From Aldrovandia affinis (Eukaryota > Chordata > Actinopteri > Notacanthiformes > Halosauridae), in contig JAINUG010000176.1 in NCBI GenBank assembly GCA_029706075.1, positions 1,922,001 through 1,986,000 on the forward strand: DNA of 64,000 nt. Reading direction: 5' to 3'. The notes beneath the pieces were generated by a model that saw nothing but the letters and a program-made list of their open reading frames with translations, had not been told where the DNA came from and made no database searches. This document shows, piece after piece, positions 12,875 through 26,473 of this stretch (position 1 is the first letter of the stretch; every line of letters begins with the position of its first letter). A program made the translations under genes and the position numbers.

Positions 12875-13497
12875 TAGAATTTGTGCACTTTTCAAGAATA
12901 GTTATAGAAGGGCAGTGCACAAACATTTGTTTCTGTGGCAACTAAGCAACATTAAAATTCAAGAAGGAAAAAATCTGACCATGGAGAGTTCAATAGGCAA
13001 AACAAGTCACAAAAGTGCTCATGGGAGGTGAAGTCCAAAGCTAGTTAAAATATACTCAATAACCTCTAGTCCTGGATTTCAACTCCCAGAGACACAGTTG
13101 TGAAATGTGAAATATTAAGCCTGTTGTGACAATGCAATGTATCCCTTCCCTTCCCATTTCACATCCAAGATGTCTTGTTGCAATGTAAGTGAGCAAGTGG
13201 TATTGATGAGGTGAGCTGCTAATGGAGCAGAGTTCCATGTGACAGAGCAGGGTTGAGACTGCAACAAACAGCACATCTACACCAGTTTCAAGTCAGAAAA
13301 GATGGCAAAACTGCAAGTAACCAAGATATTTTCAGGATCCTTCTTTGCTGGAGGTGTAGATTCCAGCGATAGTTGAGGTTGGACAGATCTGTGTTGGAGT
13401 GACTCTACTGGAGTGGAGAGATGGGTTCTGATGTGGACGTCTGTCCGCCTGACCACTCTGCAGCTCGGGCATACAGTCGCCAGGTATCCGGAGAAAC

Positions 13498-16400
13498 TCA
13501 GTGTGTGGTCTTCTTGGGTACTTTCCCAAATTTGGCATCGAGTCCCAGACCTAATAAAATCACACAAATACACAATGCAACAGGGATCAGCACATAGAGC
13601 ATGGGATGCACTCAAGTCTTAGAGAAATCGTATTACAGACACACACAACAGTTTCTTGCTTTAAAGGGATTGGCCCATTGCCTTGGGTGGAGTTCTGGCA
13701 GCTGTCACTCACCCAAGAAGACGAGGACGGTGCCAAACCACTGCACGTGGCTGATGACGTTGCCAAAGAGGAGGACCGAGCCCAAAATGGTGAAGAACTT
13801 GCGGGTGGTGGTGACGATGGAGCAGGTAAGGGGACCGAAGTATACCACCGTCATGAAGATGAAAGTCTGAGAGAAGAGGAGAAGCATGCAACTGTTGCAG
13901 CTTTGTGTCAAGTGCTGGTGAGAGCTTAAAAAAAAACCAGGCCAAACTGAGGGACACACAGAGACACTCTGGGCCTATCCATTCACATTTGAGAGATACT
14001 AAAGAAGCAGGTACTAGGAGCAGTTGTTAACCTCTGCATGCGTGCCTGTTTAACTCTCTAATCTGAATTCCAATTACGGCGGAGGATTATTCGTCTGTTT
14101 TGGGAAACCCCTCACGCACGCACACATACACAACTCTGGCCAGTGACCCACCTGGCCCAAGGCGCTGGTGAGACCGAAGAGCAGGATATTGTAGATGATG
14201 CTGGGATAGCGGTCAGTGAAGCTCAGGAACTCCCACACTTCTCCTGTCCACAGAATACCTGAAAGAAGGAGAGAGAGGAGAGGTTGAGAGAGCACTGGGT
14301 AGGGGTAGACAAAAACAAACAAAAATTGAAGAATGCAAAAGTTCCATGTCATGTTACGGCAGTTATGGGAAACCGGTGCCCATTTAAAAATGTATTAAAT
14401 GTATGTGTGTAGGGAACTTAACTAATAGAAAGACTGCTTAAGCAAGGAACTTGAATGAGTAAATGCATATTATGCAAATAAACTGTAGCTTGGACATGCC
14501 TGTCATTGTGTCTTTTACCACAACTGCAGATATGGAGAATGTGTCAGGATGTTTCCTTTACTTAAGGAAATAAATTGCATGCTACTGCCACTCAAAACAA
14601 AATAATTTTACTTCGCTAAATCAATCACTCCATTCAATAACCAGAATTGTTCAGGAAAAAGTTTGTAGCAAAGATTGGTGGCAGAGAGATTTTCCATTAC
14701 AATTCATCAACGTGGCAAACTGCCACTCTTGAAAAATCAAGCAAAGTATTCTGAATGGGCTAAAGACTAAATTGGACTTTTATTAAGATCACTGTATTAA
14801 GATCTTATTTTCTTTAGATAATTAACCATTATTAAGTGAGCTGTGTTTTTACAGGTGGAGAGCTTCTATTGAGAAGATCTAACTCTTGCCCAATTCAACC
14901 GCAAAACAAAAGCTCCCCCTAGTGGCACATTCCACAAACAGCAGATTGTTTTCCATCCTTGGAGACACTATTCTTGGAAAAAGTAATACAATTCCTTTAC
15001 ACTAAATCTAGAGTTTAAACCATGTGATAAAATCAGGACAAGTACACAATAATTATAATCCACCTTGTAGTTTGCTGTAACTGTAGATGAACCTATTGCT
15101 GCAGGGTACTGTCACATTAATTGATAAGAGAGCAGGAGTGGTTACAAAACCAACAGGCTTTGCAGCCAGTCATGAACATTTTTAGGCCTGTGTAATAGAG
15201 CATACAGATATAAAGTTAGCACAGTGCTAGGTTAGTGGCAGGATAGGATAATTGGGGGGATGGATACAGGGAAGGTCGGGTGACTCACCAATCATCAGTA
15301 CCAGCGTGGACCATAAGTTGATGTTGAGCATCATGTGGTTGGGGCTGGTTTGATATCGCCCTCGCATGTGGTCCTGAGCCACGCCTGTTAGCCCATCCAG
15401 AGTCAGGGACAGCAGCTGTAACATACCAGGGGGCATGGTTACGATCGATAACACAGCCCCAGAGAGAGACCGCAAGCGATGAACCAGTAGACAAAAAGTG
15501 AAATACTGACCGGCAAGAAAATTTGTTTTCTAGTCCACCCTACACATGACTTTACCATCATGTATAGCAGTGTTTCTCAATCCCTTCCTACAGGGCACAC
15601 TGCCTTGCATGTTTTCATTCCAACCACCACTTAATCATGCTAAAGTGATCATTAACAGATGACCGATGCAAATGATAGGTTGGGAGCGGAGGTTGGAATT
15701 AAAATTTCCAGGGCAGTGTGCCCTGTAGGAATGGATTGAGAAACACTGATATATAGTACGGTTTGACTCAATATGACTTGGGCTTTCTTTAAAGTTATTT
15801 TGTCAGGCCATCAACTTTTCATGAACTCCCTTAGTAATTTGAAATAAACTGATGCAAGAGATAAGCTAAATAATTTGGTACCTGCTAATCTTAGTAAGTC
15901 AGTGGTGTCCAAACCTATCTAAGAAGGGCCGGTGTGGTTGCAGGCTTTTGTTGTAGCCCAGCTAATCAACCAATCATGGTCTTCAATCAAGACCTAGATT
16001 AGCTGAATCAGGTGTTTTAGTGCTCGACTATAACAAAACTCTGCACCCACACCAGCCCTTCTTGGATAAGATTGGACACCCCTGTTGTAAGTGATTGACC
16101 ATCTACAATGCTTGAATGAAGAGAATTGTAACTTCACTTCGGTGAGGTAAAAAAACAAAACTGTAACTTGCTCCGCAAGATGACATTTCTATTCAATTTT
16201 ACCTGATCTGAGGATATACCAAGATCAGGGGTTCTCACTCCTGATCCTGGAGGGCCACAGGGTATGCTGGTTTGCATTCTTTCTCAGCATTTAATTTACC
16301 AACTAAAGCAGTTTATAACAGTTAACTCACCTCACCTTGTTTCTCGTGTCCAAATTTTGCTGATTTTAAGGCGAAAACAAAAACCAGCATACCCTGTGGC

Positions 16401-18611
16401 CCTCCAGGACCAGGATTAAGAACCCCTGACTTAGATTAAAATGAAAGGTTATGTGTATCATGACATAATACATAATACATTATACATAAAAATCTTTAGG
16501 TGTTTGTAAAGGGCACAACCTTGGCAAGTGTCAGTGCACAAAGTCCGGCAAAGGAAAACAGACAAAACCATTTTCTATTCCTTCACTTCTAATTTAATCT
16601 AGTAGTGTAGTTCCCATTGTATGAATTTGGTTGTTTTGGAATTGATGTGTGGAATTGCATGCACACTAATTCCCTTTATCAATGTAGAACATCAGAAGGC
16701 ACAAAAGTTTTTTGTCTACACTTGTAAAAGTCTTAATTGCCTGTAAATCCCTAAAGCACCTAGTGACATGGGATTTTTTTTGTTAGTGTTTTACAAACAC
16801 ATCTATGAAATGTTTTGAATCCCTATATCAGGTAAAACAGAAGATAGACCTTAAAGTGATCATCTTGAATGAATATAATTGCATCTTTAACCATTTACTA
16901 AAAATACAATACTAAAAGGTTAAAAAAATATTGATTCCTGCAGTTTAATTTCTGAACATCCCGTTTTGATGATTCTGTCACAGACTTACTTAAAAATGGC
17001 AGAATGTGCAATTGCAGATGGGGTTCATGACCAGTGAGCAGCCTGAAACCAGTGTTTGGCAGCGTTTGGATGATTGATCCTTAAAGTATATACAGATATC
17101 TTTATTTATGAATGTTCCATTAACAAAATTTCTCAGTTACGAATAATAATTTAAAGCCATTTATTCGTTTACCGAATAGAATTTACGCTCTAACGAAACT
17201 TTACGCAATATGCATTAAAACTGCATTACACGGCTGTCTCTGGCTACGTTTAAACTGCAGGCCTTGATGCCCAATTCCGATTTTTTTTTAACCACCTGTT
17301 TGCATGTCCTTCTAAAAGTGACCCATATCTGATACCTGTGTTTACACGGTTTATACTTGAAACAACCCGCATGCGTACACGAGGGTTTGGTTACCGATAC
17401 GGAAGTAAACAACCACGCCGGCACAGCCATGTCGCCATCTGCAATGAACGCAAACGAAATCATTCAGCCATTGCATACCGTAGCATCTTTAGAGGTCCGC
17501 AACGAATTCATCTTTCACTTCTGCTTGTGCACGTGAAACGTTACACGTTATTCAAATGCAAAAAAGTATGAGTGCTGCATTTTGACATGCGAATCGCAAT
17601 GACAGGGAAATTCCGATCTGTGCTTTTAGATGACCGACGCATTGGCAGATATCAGATTCCTATCGGATTTATTTCCACGTTCATAATCTGATATGTGCCA
17701 CATGTGAGCAAAAAATCTGAATTGTGTCAATTTTATCAGACGTAGCCTCTGTCAGCCATTCAATTGAGCACATGCACAGAGCAAAACGACCATCAAGTGG
17801 ATTAATTAGGAAGTTTGTCCTGTTCTGGCAAAATTAGTAAAACCTAAAAAAACATTGAAAGGCCATCTCTTTAGATGTTAAAATGGATATCATAAATTGG
17901 CATTAAAACGACAGGAGCGTCTAATTCAGGGGTGGGCAAACTTTTTGACTCAGGGGCCACAATGGGTTTTAAAATGTGCAGACGGGCCGGGCCAGTAGCA
18001 GATGGATGGAGTGTTTGTGTGAACTAATATAAATTACATGTAAAAGCCATTACATAAAAAGTTTCGCCATGCCATAGTTAAAGGGTAGCCATGTCAAGCC
18101 ATGTCATGTCATGTCAAGCGCCATCTAGTGAGATCAACTGAAACGCCGGGCATTGCAGGAAAAAGGCAAAATGAATGCGGTCTTTACTATAATTTGGTAC
18201 TGATATTCGACGGGCCGGAGTAAAAAGCCCAACGGGCCGTATGTGGCCCGCGGGCCGTAGTTTGCCCATGCCTGGTCTAATTGATGCATGCAGAGCAGTG
18301 AACTTCGCTTTGTCCACTGTGAACACAATAGGTAAATAAAATATAAATGATGGCTGCCTACACCTATATTTCCTTACAGCAATGTTTTTGTTCCAGGTAG
18401 GCTACAGGTTATTTATGATGTGATATGTGATTGGCCACCTCTCAAGAGTGATTTGGGGACACCAGCCAACTTGTCTAGAAATCCCAAATGATTACGAGTT
18501 AAACAAAATGCTACACATGGTACAGCCAAACAGATACCAGGTAAAATTTTATGATTAAGTATTTCACTTATGGTTTATTTTTGCAAAGACCCAAAGGCTC
18601 TATTATATTTG

Positions 18612-18642
<31 letters not shown>

Positions 18643-21600
18643 TGACTATCATACAACTCCATGCCTCTGGTCTTACCAACCAAAAAAAACACCAGGTGAA
18701 TGTTTCTATCAAAAACTGAGACAGAGAGGCTACCAGCCTCACATTTGACCGTATGTGCAAAAGCTAGATTATAAAGAAGACACTTGTTGCCACTTATTAA
18801 ATATTAAGGTAGACAAAGAGAAAGCCTATAAAAGAACAAAATAGAAAATACAGTGAGGTTGGAGACATACCAGCAGCATTTCCCCAAAGCCGAATAGCTG
18901 CTCTTCCGTGCTGGCCGCCCCCTTATTGGGTTTATACAGAAATAGGGCCACCCCACTCACAATCAGCAGCACGCACAGGTACTTAGCCAGCGGGTACCTC
19001 TTCCTCAGTATTGTCACACCCAGGATCATCACTGTTGAATTAGGGGAACCACAATCAGCAGTGCACACAACAAGGGGACAATAGACAGTGGTGCAAACAG
19101 CAGGGGGGACAATAGCCAGTGGCGCAAACAACAAGGGGGAAAATAATCTGTGGTGCACACAGCAGAAAAAAAAAAAAATCAGCATGCACACAGGAGGGGG
19201 AAGAGAATCGGCAACACACAGGGGCTGAAATCAAGGGGGTAATGGGATGAGAAGCTCATATAACTGGGATGTGGGACCTCTGCAATATGACTTAAAAAGA
19301 AAAGATTTTGCAAGAGCAAATCCCATTTCATCTATTCATAACAGACAATTTATTTCTAGGGCACAGCACAGCATTAAGGGTTTGGGTTCATTAAATTCCC
19401 TAAGCTATGTTTGCTCAATGCACCTGTGAGATCTGATCTGATGGTAGGGTCAAGAAAGAGTGCAAGAGCACGAGCATATACATATACAAAATAATGGAAA
19501 GACCAAACAATATATGAATATTTATTAACTGATTAGGAGTTAGGCAGCCCTTTTCTTTCACAACAGGTTTTGATTTCATTCTGTTCATGAAACCATTCTT
19601 TCCATTTAGCAGTGTGTATGGGGGTGCCATCATCTTGGAATATGGGAGCACCTTGAGGAAACAATGTTTGCACCATAGGGTGAATCTGGCGGCTTAAAGT
19701 GGCTTTGTATTCCTTGGCCGTAATTCTACCAGGCAGAGTAAAAATCAAAGCCATTGTCTCCCACAAGACGGCTGCCCATACCATAACCGATCAACCACAA
19801 TGTTTAATAATTGGGAACATTGTGGGTTGAAGGCTTCCTTTGACTTTCTCCAAACATAAACCTATCTAGATGTAGAAAAAAGGGCATTGGGCTTTGTTAC
19901 AAGTGGTTTCAGAATGGCAGCCCTACCAAAAATATCAGCTTTGTGAAACTCATGACGTAGTTTTTGTTGAGACAGGGTCACGGAGGTGTAGATTCAGTTC
20001 TGTGGTTATTCTTGAGTCCGTTGTTTTGTGGTTTTTAACAGCTATCCTGTTAAGTATCTGTCTATCTGTCAGTGAGCTTCGACTTATGACCACTGTTCCC
20101 CTTTCCTGATGCAATTTTTCCCTGTTTGGCATATGCCGTCATGATTTGGACACGGTTCCCCTTTACACATTAAAAACCTGCAATTCAGTCACCAACTATT
20201 TGACCTCTTTCAAAATCTGTTAGATCTTGCATGTTGCATTAGAAACTCATATTAAAGTGTTGATTTTAAAATGTCTTTAATAGCAGAAACATACTGTCAA
20301 TTAGTATTGACATTAATATGAAACATGTGCACTCCTTTTTAATTGTGATTTACTTAATTCAGAATACCACTATTTTTTGAGGTTTCCATTATTTTGTCTA
20401 CACCCTACATGTACTGTGAAATGGTATGGCCTTAGAGGACCAGAGATCATCTCCTGTACAAACGTCATTGATCATTCACCCTTGTAGAACCTGCTGTGTT
20501 TGTGGGAAAACCACCAGAAGTCTGCAAAGCACAGAATTGCAAATGTTGGAAAATTGGGCTTTGGTGTGAGTGTCTGAGTCTGTGATTGAGTGTAGTAAAA
20601 TGTGGGGTCTTGGTGGCTCAGGGCCCAGAGAAACTAGCTTACCTACCTGGGATGGGTTTACAGGACTTCCCCAATACCTGGAATAGAACATGAGAAACGG
20701 ACACATGAGAATAATACAATGGCAGCCTTCTGAGAACCACACAAATCAGCTCTTCTTGTATTCAGGGAATCAGGTTGTGAGGAATAATGGCTTGCAGGGT
20801 CACCTTGCTGGGCCTAGCCTGGTTCCCAATGACCAGACTTATGGCGCTTTTCCACCACACAACACGGTTCGGCAACCGTATCTTAAACCGTAACAACCCT
20901 TCCTGGATTGAGTCCCTGTGTCGTTTCTCCATCGCACAACAGAACCGTGAAGATACGAGGAATCAGATAGGAGTTATCTGAATTGACAAAAAAGAATGCG
21001 ACCGCTGTGGTGATGTAATTTCTCACATCGCAAATGCTGCAATATGACTTGGTAGACCTTCTCGTTGTGAATGCTGGACTCCAGATCTCGTTGAATTTGG
21101 TCTTCCGATCAAACATTGATGAGGGCTTGCACCTCAAAAACAGACCAAACTGAACTTTCCATGTTTCTTCTTGTTCTGGAACACAATCTTCTCCTGGTAT
21201 TGTGATACTTAAAAATGCAGGTTGTGTCTGAGCTGGTCTGAGATTTAATGTGACGATTGCACTTGCCCAATCAATGAATCCATCACCGTTGGAACCAATC
21301 ACTCAGGTCTGAGTTCTTTAGCTTGGCACCACACATGGACACCATTTGTCAAGAGCAAGATGAAGGGTGATTCATCGGACTATATCACATTTCACAACTG
21401 CTCAGTAGTCAGTAGCTTGTGCACTTTACCTGGTGTGAAGAGTGCGGCAACCATACTATGGTATCCGGCTCTGTTCTCGGCAAACTGTTTTTGAGCTGCT
21501 CTTGCCCCAGGTTAATATTTGTAGTCAACTGACCTGCAGTTACTAGCCTGTTTTGCCTTGCACTTCGAACCCATTGTTGCCCTTTACCACTGGTGTCTTT

Positions 21601-24600
21601 CCTTCTTGAATTCTATGCTGACATCACCATAAACACTGTTGCTCGTGAAACATCAGCAAGTTGAGCTGTCTTGGTCACTGTAGCTCCTGCCAAATGTGTC
21701 GCAACAATCACCCCTCTTAAAGAGTCACTAAGGTCTCCTCTTGCAGCTATACTAGCCGTAATTATAGGCACCCTGGCCCGTCCAGCATTTTTATAGATGA
21801 CTCTGCATGCTGGGCTGTTATTTGCTTAATTGATGGATGCGATGCAGGTGGGCCCATGAGCACTGGTCTGAAATCAGTGGCACGATTTTCTTCCTAAAGG
21901 TTAGGATTTGGGTAGTTAACTGGTCCTCTGCCAGTGCTGAGGCGCAACCTCTCCTTAGAGCCATGGATGTATCGCACTGCCTATGCTAAGCATATACTTA
22001 CTATCCCTCATTTACCTAGGCTTTTCCATAATTTGTTCTGCTCCACTACCTGTATGTAGATCCGTGAGCTTTTCCTCAAAAGGGGAAGGTTTTTATATAC
22101 ATATTTTTTTTTATAGTCCTGTATTTTATATTTTAATGCATTTTGCCTTGTTTAGTACACTGTGGTAACAATGTACAACTATAACTTTGTACTTTGGGAT
22201 TTTCCTTGTGAAATGAAAAGTGCGCTCTGTTTTTATTCACACCCTTGATAAAGATGAACAAAAGAGATCATATAAAATAAACTATATAAGTAATAAGGTA
22301 TATTTTACACTCAAAAATATTCAGAAAATTATATTCTTCAATAATTTTTCTTTGCCCCCAAATAAAATCAAAGATATTCACACCCGTTATCAGTACTTTG
22401 TGGTTCCTCCCTTGGCCATTATAACAGCAAGTAGTCACCTTCTGTAGTGTCGTACATTATAGGTTAGCTGTGGTGTCATACGTAGGTTATGGAACTTCTT
22501 GGGGGGGATCCTTAACCATTCCTCCATGCAGAATTGTTCTAGTTCCTTCAGATTCTTGGGTTGACATTTGTGGACTGCTTTTTTTTGTTAAAACCACAAA
22601 TGTTCAATTAGATTCAGGTCTGGAGACTGAGATAGACACGTCAGGACAGAAATCTTGTGCTCTGTCATTTGACATTTTAACAACCATTCTGTCAACTATT
22701 TCTTAGCTTCTTTGGACACATGTTTGGGATCGTTGTCTTGTTGGAAGGTGTAGCTGGATGGCAGAGGGAACAAGGTTTTTGGACAGAATGTCTTGGTACA
22801 TGCTGGAGTTCATGGTTCCATATATTTTAATAAATATATATATATATATATATGCAAAACAATGCAAAAGCATTAAAGATCCACCACCATGTTTCACTGT
22901 AGGCATGAGGTGCTTTTCAACATTACTTGCATTCTTTGGATGCCAAACATAACGCTGATCTGCATGTCCAAAAAGCTTGATTTTTGTTTCATCTGACCAC
23001 AAGACACAGTTCAAATTGTAGTTCAGATGTGGTTTGATGAATTCAAGATGCCCTTTTCTGTGAATTGTCTTCAAAAGAGGCTTCCTTCTTGCAACTCTGC
23101 CATAAGGCTATTTATTGTCATGTAGGCATCGTCGAATGGTAGCTTAAGACACCTTGTAACCCCAAGATGCCAGGTTCTTTTGGAGATCTTGAACTGTGCC
23201 TTCTTTTTGCTTCTTGAACCATCCGTCTCACTACAAGTGGGGGAAAGATAGACTTGCATCCTCTATTTGGCAGGTTGGCCACTGTTCCAGTGGTCTTAAA
23301 GTTCTTAATAATTGACACATCAGTGGAAAACAGTATCTTTTAACTTTTTTAACAGTTTTTTAACAGATCTCCTGATCTGTAGAGGTCAATAACCTTTTGT
23401 CGGATGCTTTCAGGGAGTTGTTTGCCTTTCACCATGACGATGGCTGACCACAGTGTATACCCTCCTTTCTATACTCTAGGGAAGCAGGAAACAAATGTAA
23501 ACCACTGTATAGTTCCATAACCTTCCATTGAACTTCAAATAAGTTGTATATTTATGAAGATTTGTTTTTGTTGGATTAAATTGAAAAGAATAGTTAGGGG
23601 TATGAATAATTGTAATCCAGATGTTTTCTGGGAAAAAAATATTAATAACAAAATATGTTTTTCTGAACAATTGTATTAGTAATGTAGGTTTGGAATTTTC
23701 TGAATTGTTTTTTTTTATAAATAATTTGTTTCTGATTTTCTCCCATTTTCTCCCAATTTGGTAGCCAATTACACCCGCTATTTTCAAGTCAATCACCCCC
23801 TGAGTTCGCTGTCGTAGCCCTGTGACCGGTAGTGACGAAGGCAAAGTATCGTCTCCTCCGAGACTGCACTCGCCAGGCCGTCGACCATAACCCGGACTCC
23901 GGGTACTCCAGAGCCACTCCTGTGTGCAGCGAACATCCTGTCGGCTTCCCCCCTCCCTGGGACAGACAGCCAATCGCCACCCCAAGTCGCAGTCCCAGCC
24001 AGAGTCGACTCTGGCGCCACGGGGAATCAAACCCCGGTCACCGTGGCCAGCGTCGAACGTTGTAACCACTGGACCACGCGGGAGGTTTTAACATAAAATA
24101 TACTTCATTACTTATATAGTTTCTTACTTATATAGCACGATCTCTTTTGGTCATCTTTGTCAAGGGTGTGAATAAAAATGAGCCTACTACATGTTTCTTT
24201 GTATTTATGTATGTAATCATAGACGGACGATTTGATACATCTATGGTTTTTGTAAGGCGGCGACAATGATTCCAAGATAAGTTTCTCTACGGGGACGATA
24301 AAGTATATCTTATATTATCTTACCTTTTGCTAGCTCTAAAACAGAGAGCTACAATGGAAGACAAAATCTTGATTTTCTAGTATGAATGATTGATAACAAT
24401 TGAAAAGGCACACATGGAAGGAGGAGCAGGGATAAACAGTGGAGTAACACAGAGATGCATGGAGACAGTGATATACGGCAGTAACACAGATGTAGGTGAA
24501 AGACATCCTTCTAGTAAGAGGGAGCGAACCTGTGTGGGATAGTTGACGAACTGCAATGCTGAGTTGCTCGATACCATGGCTCCCAGGTAAGAGAGAGAGC

Positions 24601-26473
24601 ACACACCATAGAGCCAGCTCCGAGTGTGATCAAGCCTGGGCCGCTCAAAGAACTGGATCACTGAGAGGGAAACCACACAAACAGAATTGCATATGTAATG
24701 ACCCAAATGACTCATAGTTTGACTTTCAATTGTCATGAACATGAATGTCTAAATGGGGAAATCAACTTAATGTTTACAAGAAATTCAATATTTACCTGGA
24801 AATTTAAGTAGCTACATGTCTATGTCTCTGAGAAGGCTTACTGATCAATGCTTACCATGTCTGACCAACAGCTTTCCACCCCTGGGATTTTTTATAAGGA
24901 TGAGAATCTTAACATAGTTATTTTAAAATGATATCCAAATCAAAACAGGACCAAAATACAACATGGTCCAGACCCTGTCACGTGCTTTGTAGGACAAATA
25001 ACAAATGGGATGTCCTCCACAGTGCATGGACAACTCAGAATGAGGAAATACTTTAATTGTTTGAGGTTATAGAAACACTCAAAATACAAATATGGTCCCA
25101 ATGCCATCTCACTATAAAATCATGTGGAAGATGTGCCTGCTTCTGGCCAAGCACATATTAAAAAGTCCAGGTAGTCTGGTGGTAATCGGTTGATGTGGTG
25201 TACTCACAGAACTTAGCAAAGGCAGCATTGATGATGCACTGAATGAAGACCAGAGTGGTGGCATATCTGAACTTCTCCTTCTGGTCCCCCTCTCCGTACT
25301 GACCTCTAGTGCTAGATAGATTCACATTAAAAACATGAGATCCTTGACTGGCCTGCACAATACGTTCAATAACAAACAATAATTCATTGTTCGTGAAATA
25401 TTCAACAAAGCATGATATGGTAGTGTATCACAACCAATTTATGAACTGGTAGTGATCTTCAAAGTTGAGTCAATCATTCGCTAGTTACAATTTAACACCG
25501 GGACTCGCGAACAACATCTGTTAACGTGTTCCATACAATATTGTAATGGAAAATTATATGGACTGTATGTGCAAATATTCCTACTTGAGCAACAGGCTAA
25601 ACATTAATGCATGAACAAAGTGGTAGTAAACTGCATGGCATTTCATTTGGTTTCCTTTGTGGTACAGCTGTAAGTGACCTACAATACGTTGGCGAACCAG
25701 CTGGTCTTACAAATCGACTAGCTTGTCAAACACGTGTAATGGGATACTGCATCGCACGATTTTAGAACAGTATAGTAGTGCTACGTGTTACCTGAGGCTT
25801 TAACCCATTCAAAAACATGAAAATTACAATTTGCATCGCTCAGCAGCTGGATTCTAATTGAAATTTTGATTTAGCACGTTGATGGTTTCTGTAAGTTTTC
25901 TATACGTTTTCAAGCGACGTGTATAACTGTCCTTATATGGTTTTAAAAACCTGCACCAAAATGCTAGGGAGCCAGGATTACACCCTTACTATTTTACATT
26001 TTGGAGGCAAACATTACTACCCAGCATTTAAGTACGACACAATGCCGGAGTTCTAGGTAAGATTGAAACTCTTTCATTTAAACATTTACAAGGTATAATA
26101 CAACATGAAGTGTTAACTAAATTAAATTATCAACTCTAACCAACTTGAATGATCAAAACAGAAACACAGAAAAGTTCCTGCCTACGAAGGTCGCTTGTCA
26201 GCTATCGCTAGCCATAATGTTGATGAAGTCACCTTGGTTTATCTAGTGGTCTAACGTTACATACAAACCATTTAATATAGTTAGCGGTAGCTGCCTATAC
26301 ACAATAACGTTGCTAGACAAATAAACAAAAAATACAAAAATATGCACTTACATCGTTTCCTGCAATATTCCATAGTAAAAATAACAAACAAAAACTCCAA
26401 CGAAACAGAAGATGAATCGAACTCGTTCATTCAAAAACAGTGACTCCTTCACAGCCCCCTTGCCTGCGGCCAT
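13498..26473 (-). CDS. slc35b1: SLC35B1, ER nucleotide(-sugar) transporter, 9 coding exons, 329 aa
   Basis: Coding exons on the minus strand: 26352-26473, 25208-25311, 24530-24660, 20647-20677, 18871-19031, 15289-15415, 14152-14258, 13713-13866 and 13498-13550. Every intron is GT-AG, and the lengths sum to 990 nt with no internal stop. Diagnostic stretches include [17 protein letters not shown] in exon 1, [18 protein letters not shown] in exon 3, [19 protein letters not shown] in exon 5, [13 protein letters not shown] in exon 6 and [14 protein letters not shown] in exon 8. Family members are about 320 aa multi-pass ER membrane proteins (UGTREL1/AXER), proposed to exchange ATP for ADP or carry UDP-sugars into the ER lumen. 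The C-terminus KVPKKTTH carries a dilysine-type ER signal, as in human. I chose the ATG at 26473 (MAAGKG). An in-frame ATG at 26542 would add an N-terminal extension not expected for the family. Exon 4 is only 31 nt. The introns are loaded with Tc1 and hAT remnants. Confidence 0.95.
15568..15748. mobile_element. hAT-type palindromic MITE (181 bp)
   Basis: The ends CAGTGTTTCTCAATCC and its inverse complement define the element, and the arms around GGGCACACTGCC also pair. The 8-bp flanks are ATGTATAG (15560-15567) and ATATATAG (15749-15756), one mismatch, as expected of a hAT target duplication. It lies in SLC35B1 intron 5. A diverged sister copy is at 53113-53293. Confidence 0.85.
15900..16084. 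mobile_element. hAT-type palindromic MITE (185 bp)
   Basis: The left end CAGTGGTGTCCAAACCTATC pairs with the right end ...GATTGGACACCCCTG. The 8-bp flanks are TAGTAAGT (15892-15899) and TTGTAAGT (16085-16092), with one mismatch. It is non-coding and lies in SLC35B1 intron 5, 151 bp from the previous MITE. Confidence 0.85.
16226..16428. mobile_element. hAT-type palindromic MITE (203 bp)
   Basis: The left end starts CAGGGGTTCTCACTCCTG, with GAGGGCCACAGGGTATGCTG inside. The right end mirrors both and ends AAGAACCCCTG. The flanks ACCAAGAT (16218-16225) and ACTTAGAT (16429-16436) match at 6 of 8 positions. It lies in SLC35B1 intron 5. Confidence 0.8.
17927..18274. mobile_element. hAT-type non-autonomous element (348 bp) with perfect 8-bp TSD
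   Basis: It begins CAGGGGTGGGCAAACTTTTT and ends AGTTTGCCCATGCCTG, near-perfect terminal inverted repeats of a widespread hAT (Charlie-like) group. A perfect 8-bp direct repeat GTCTAATT flanks it at 17919-17926 and 18275-18282. There is no transposase. It lies in SLC35B1 intron 5. Confidence 0.9.
18611..18632. repeat. (TA)n microsatellite
   Basis: About ten TA units followed by a T run in SLC35B1 intron 5. Confidence 0.85.
19488..20395 (-). pseudogene. Decayed Tc1-like transposon, copy A
   Basis: Minus-strand remnants in order: [18 protein letters not shown] (DNA-binding half, about 20090), [15 protein letters not shown] (about 19860), and [10 protein letters not shown] followed by [19 protein letters not shown] (about 19610-19730), where FQDD is the second catalytic Asp region of Tc1 transposases. 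Stops and frameshifts separate the pieces. A short inverted repeat (CCATTATTTT) lies at about 19488 and 20386. The element fills much of SLC35B1 intron 4. Confidence 0.75.
21320..21885 (-). pseudogene. Decayed Tc1-like transposon fragment, copy B
   Basis: Minus-strand pieces near 21330-21420 resemble the first catalytic Asp region of Tc1 transposase (WxxEQWxxVIWSDES layout, here broken). They are preceded by weak helix-turn-helix-like sequence to about 21880. The second half of the protein is absent. It lies in SLC35B1 intron 3, upstream of exon 4 in the gene's direction. The same subfamily as copy A is likely. Confidence 0.5.
22230..24178 (-). mobile_element. Tc1-like transposon remnant with inverted repeats, copy C
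   Basis: The ends share TTTTTATTCACACCCTTGA then AAAGATGA in inverted orientation (22230 onward and up to 24178). On the minus strand the frame at 22703-23074 contains [15 protein letters not shown] (first catalytic Asp) and [12 protein letters not shown]. Around 23118-23330 are the linker and helix-turn-helix remnants. The C-terminal catalytic half is ruined, and a SINE is nested at 23736-24085. A related copy occupies about 50033-52055. It lies in SLC35B1 intron 3. Confidence 0.8.
23736..24085 (-). mobile_element. tRNA-headed SINE (family 1), copy 1
   Basis: Read on the minus strand, it starts CCTCCCGCGTGGTCCAGTGG (pol III A box TGGTCCAGTGG), then a B box GGTTTGATTCC, a GC-rich body, and a tail containing AATTGGCTACCAAATTGGGA. 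Related copies lie at 34245-34562, 46067-46384 and 58082-59005. It is nested in the Tc1 element of SLC35B1 intron 3. Confidence 0.85.

Noticed and set aside
20842..20930. Possible DNA transposon tip GGCGCTTTTCCACCAC
   Set aside because: No inverted partner or target duplication could be found.
20883..21302. 139-codon minus-strand frame
   Set aside because: No resemblance to transposase or any host gene. Flanking Tc1 pieces are in other frames; probably chance.
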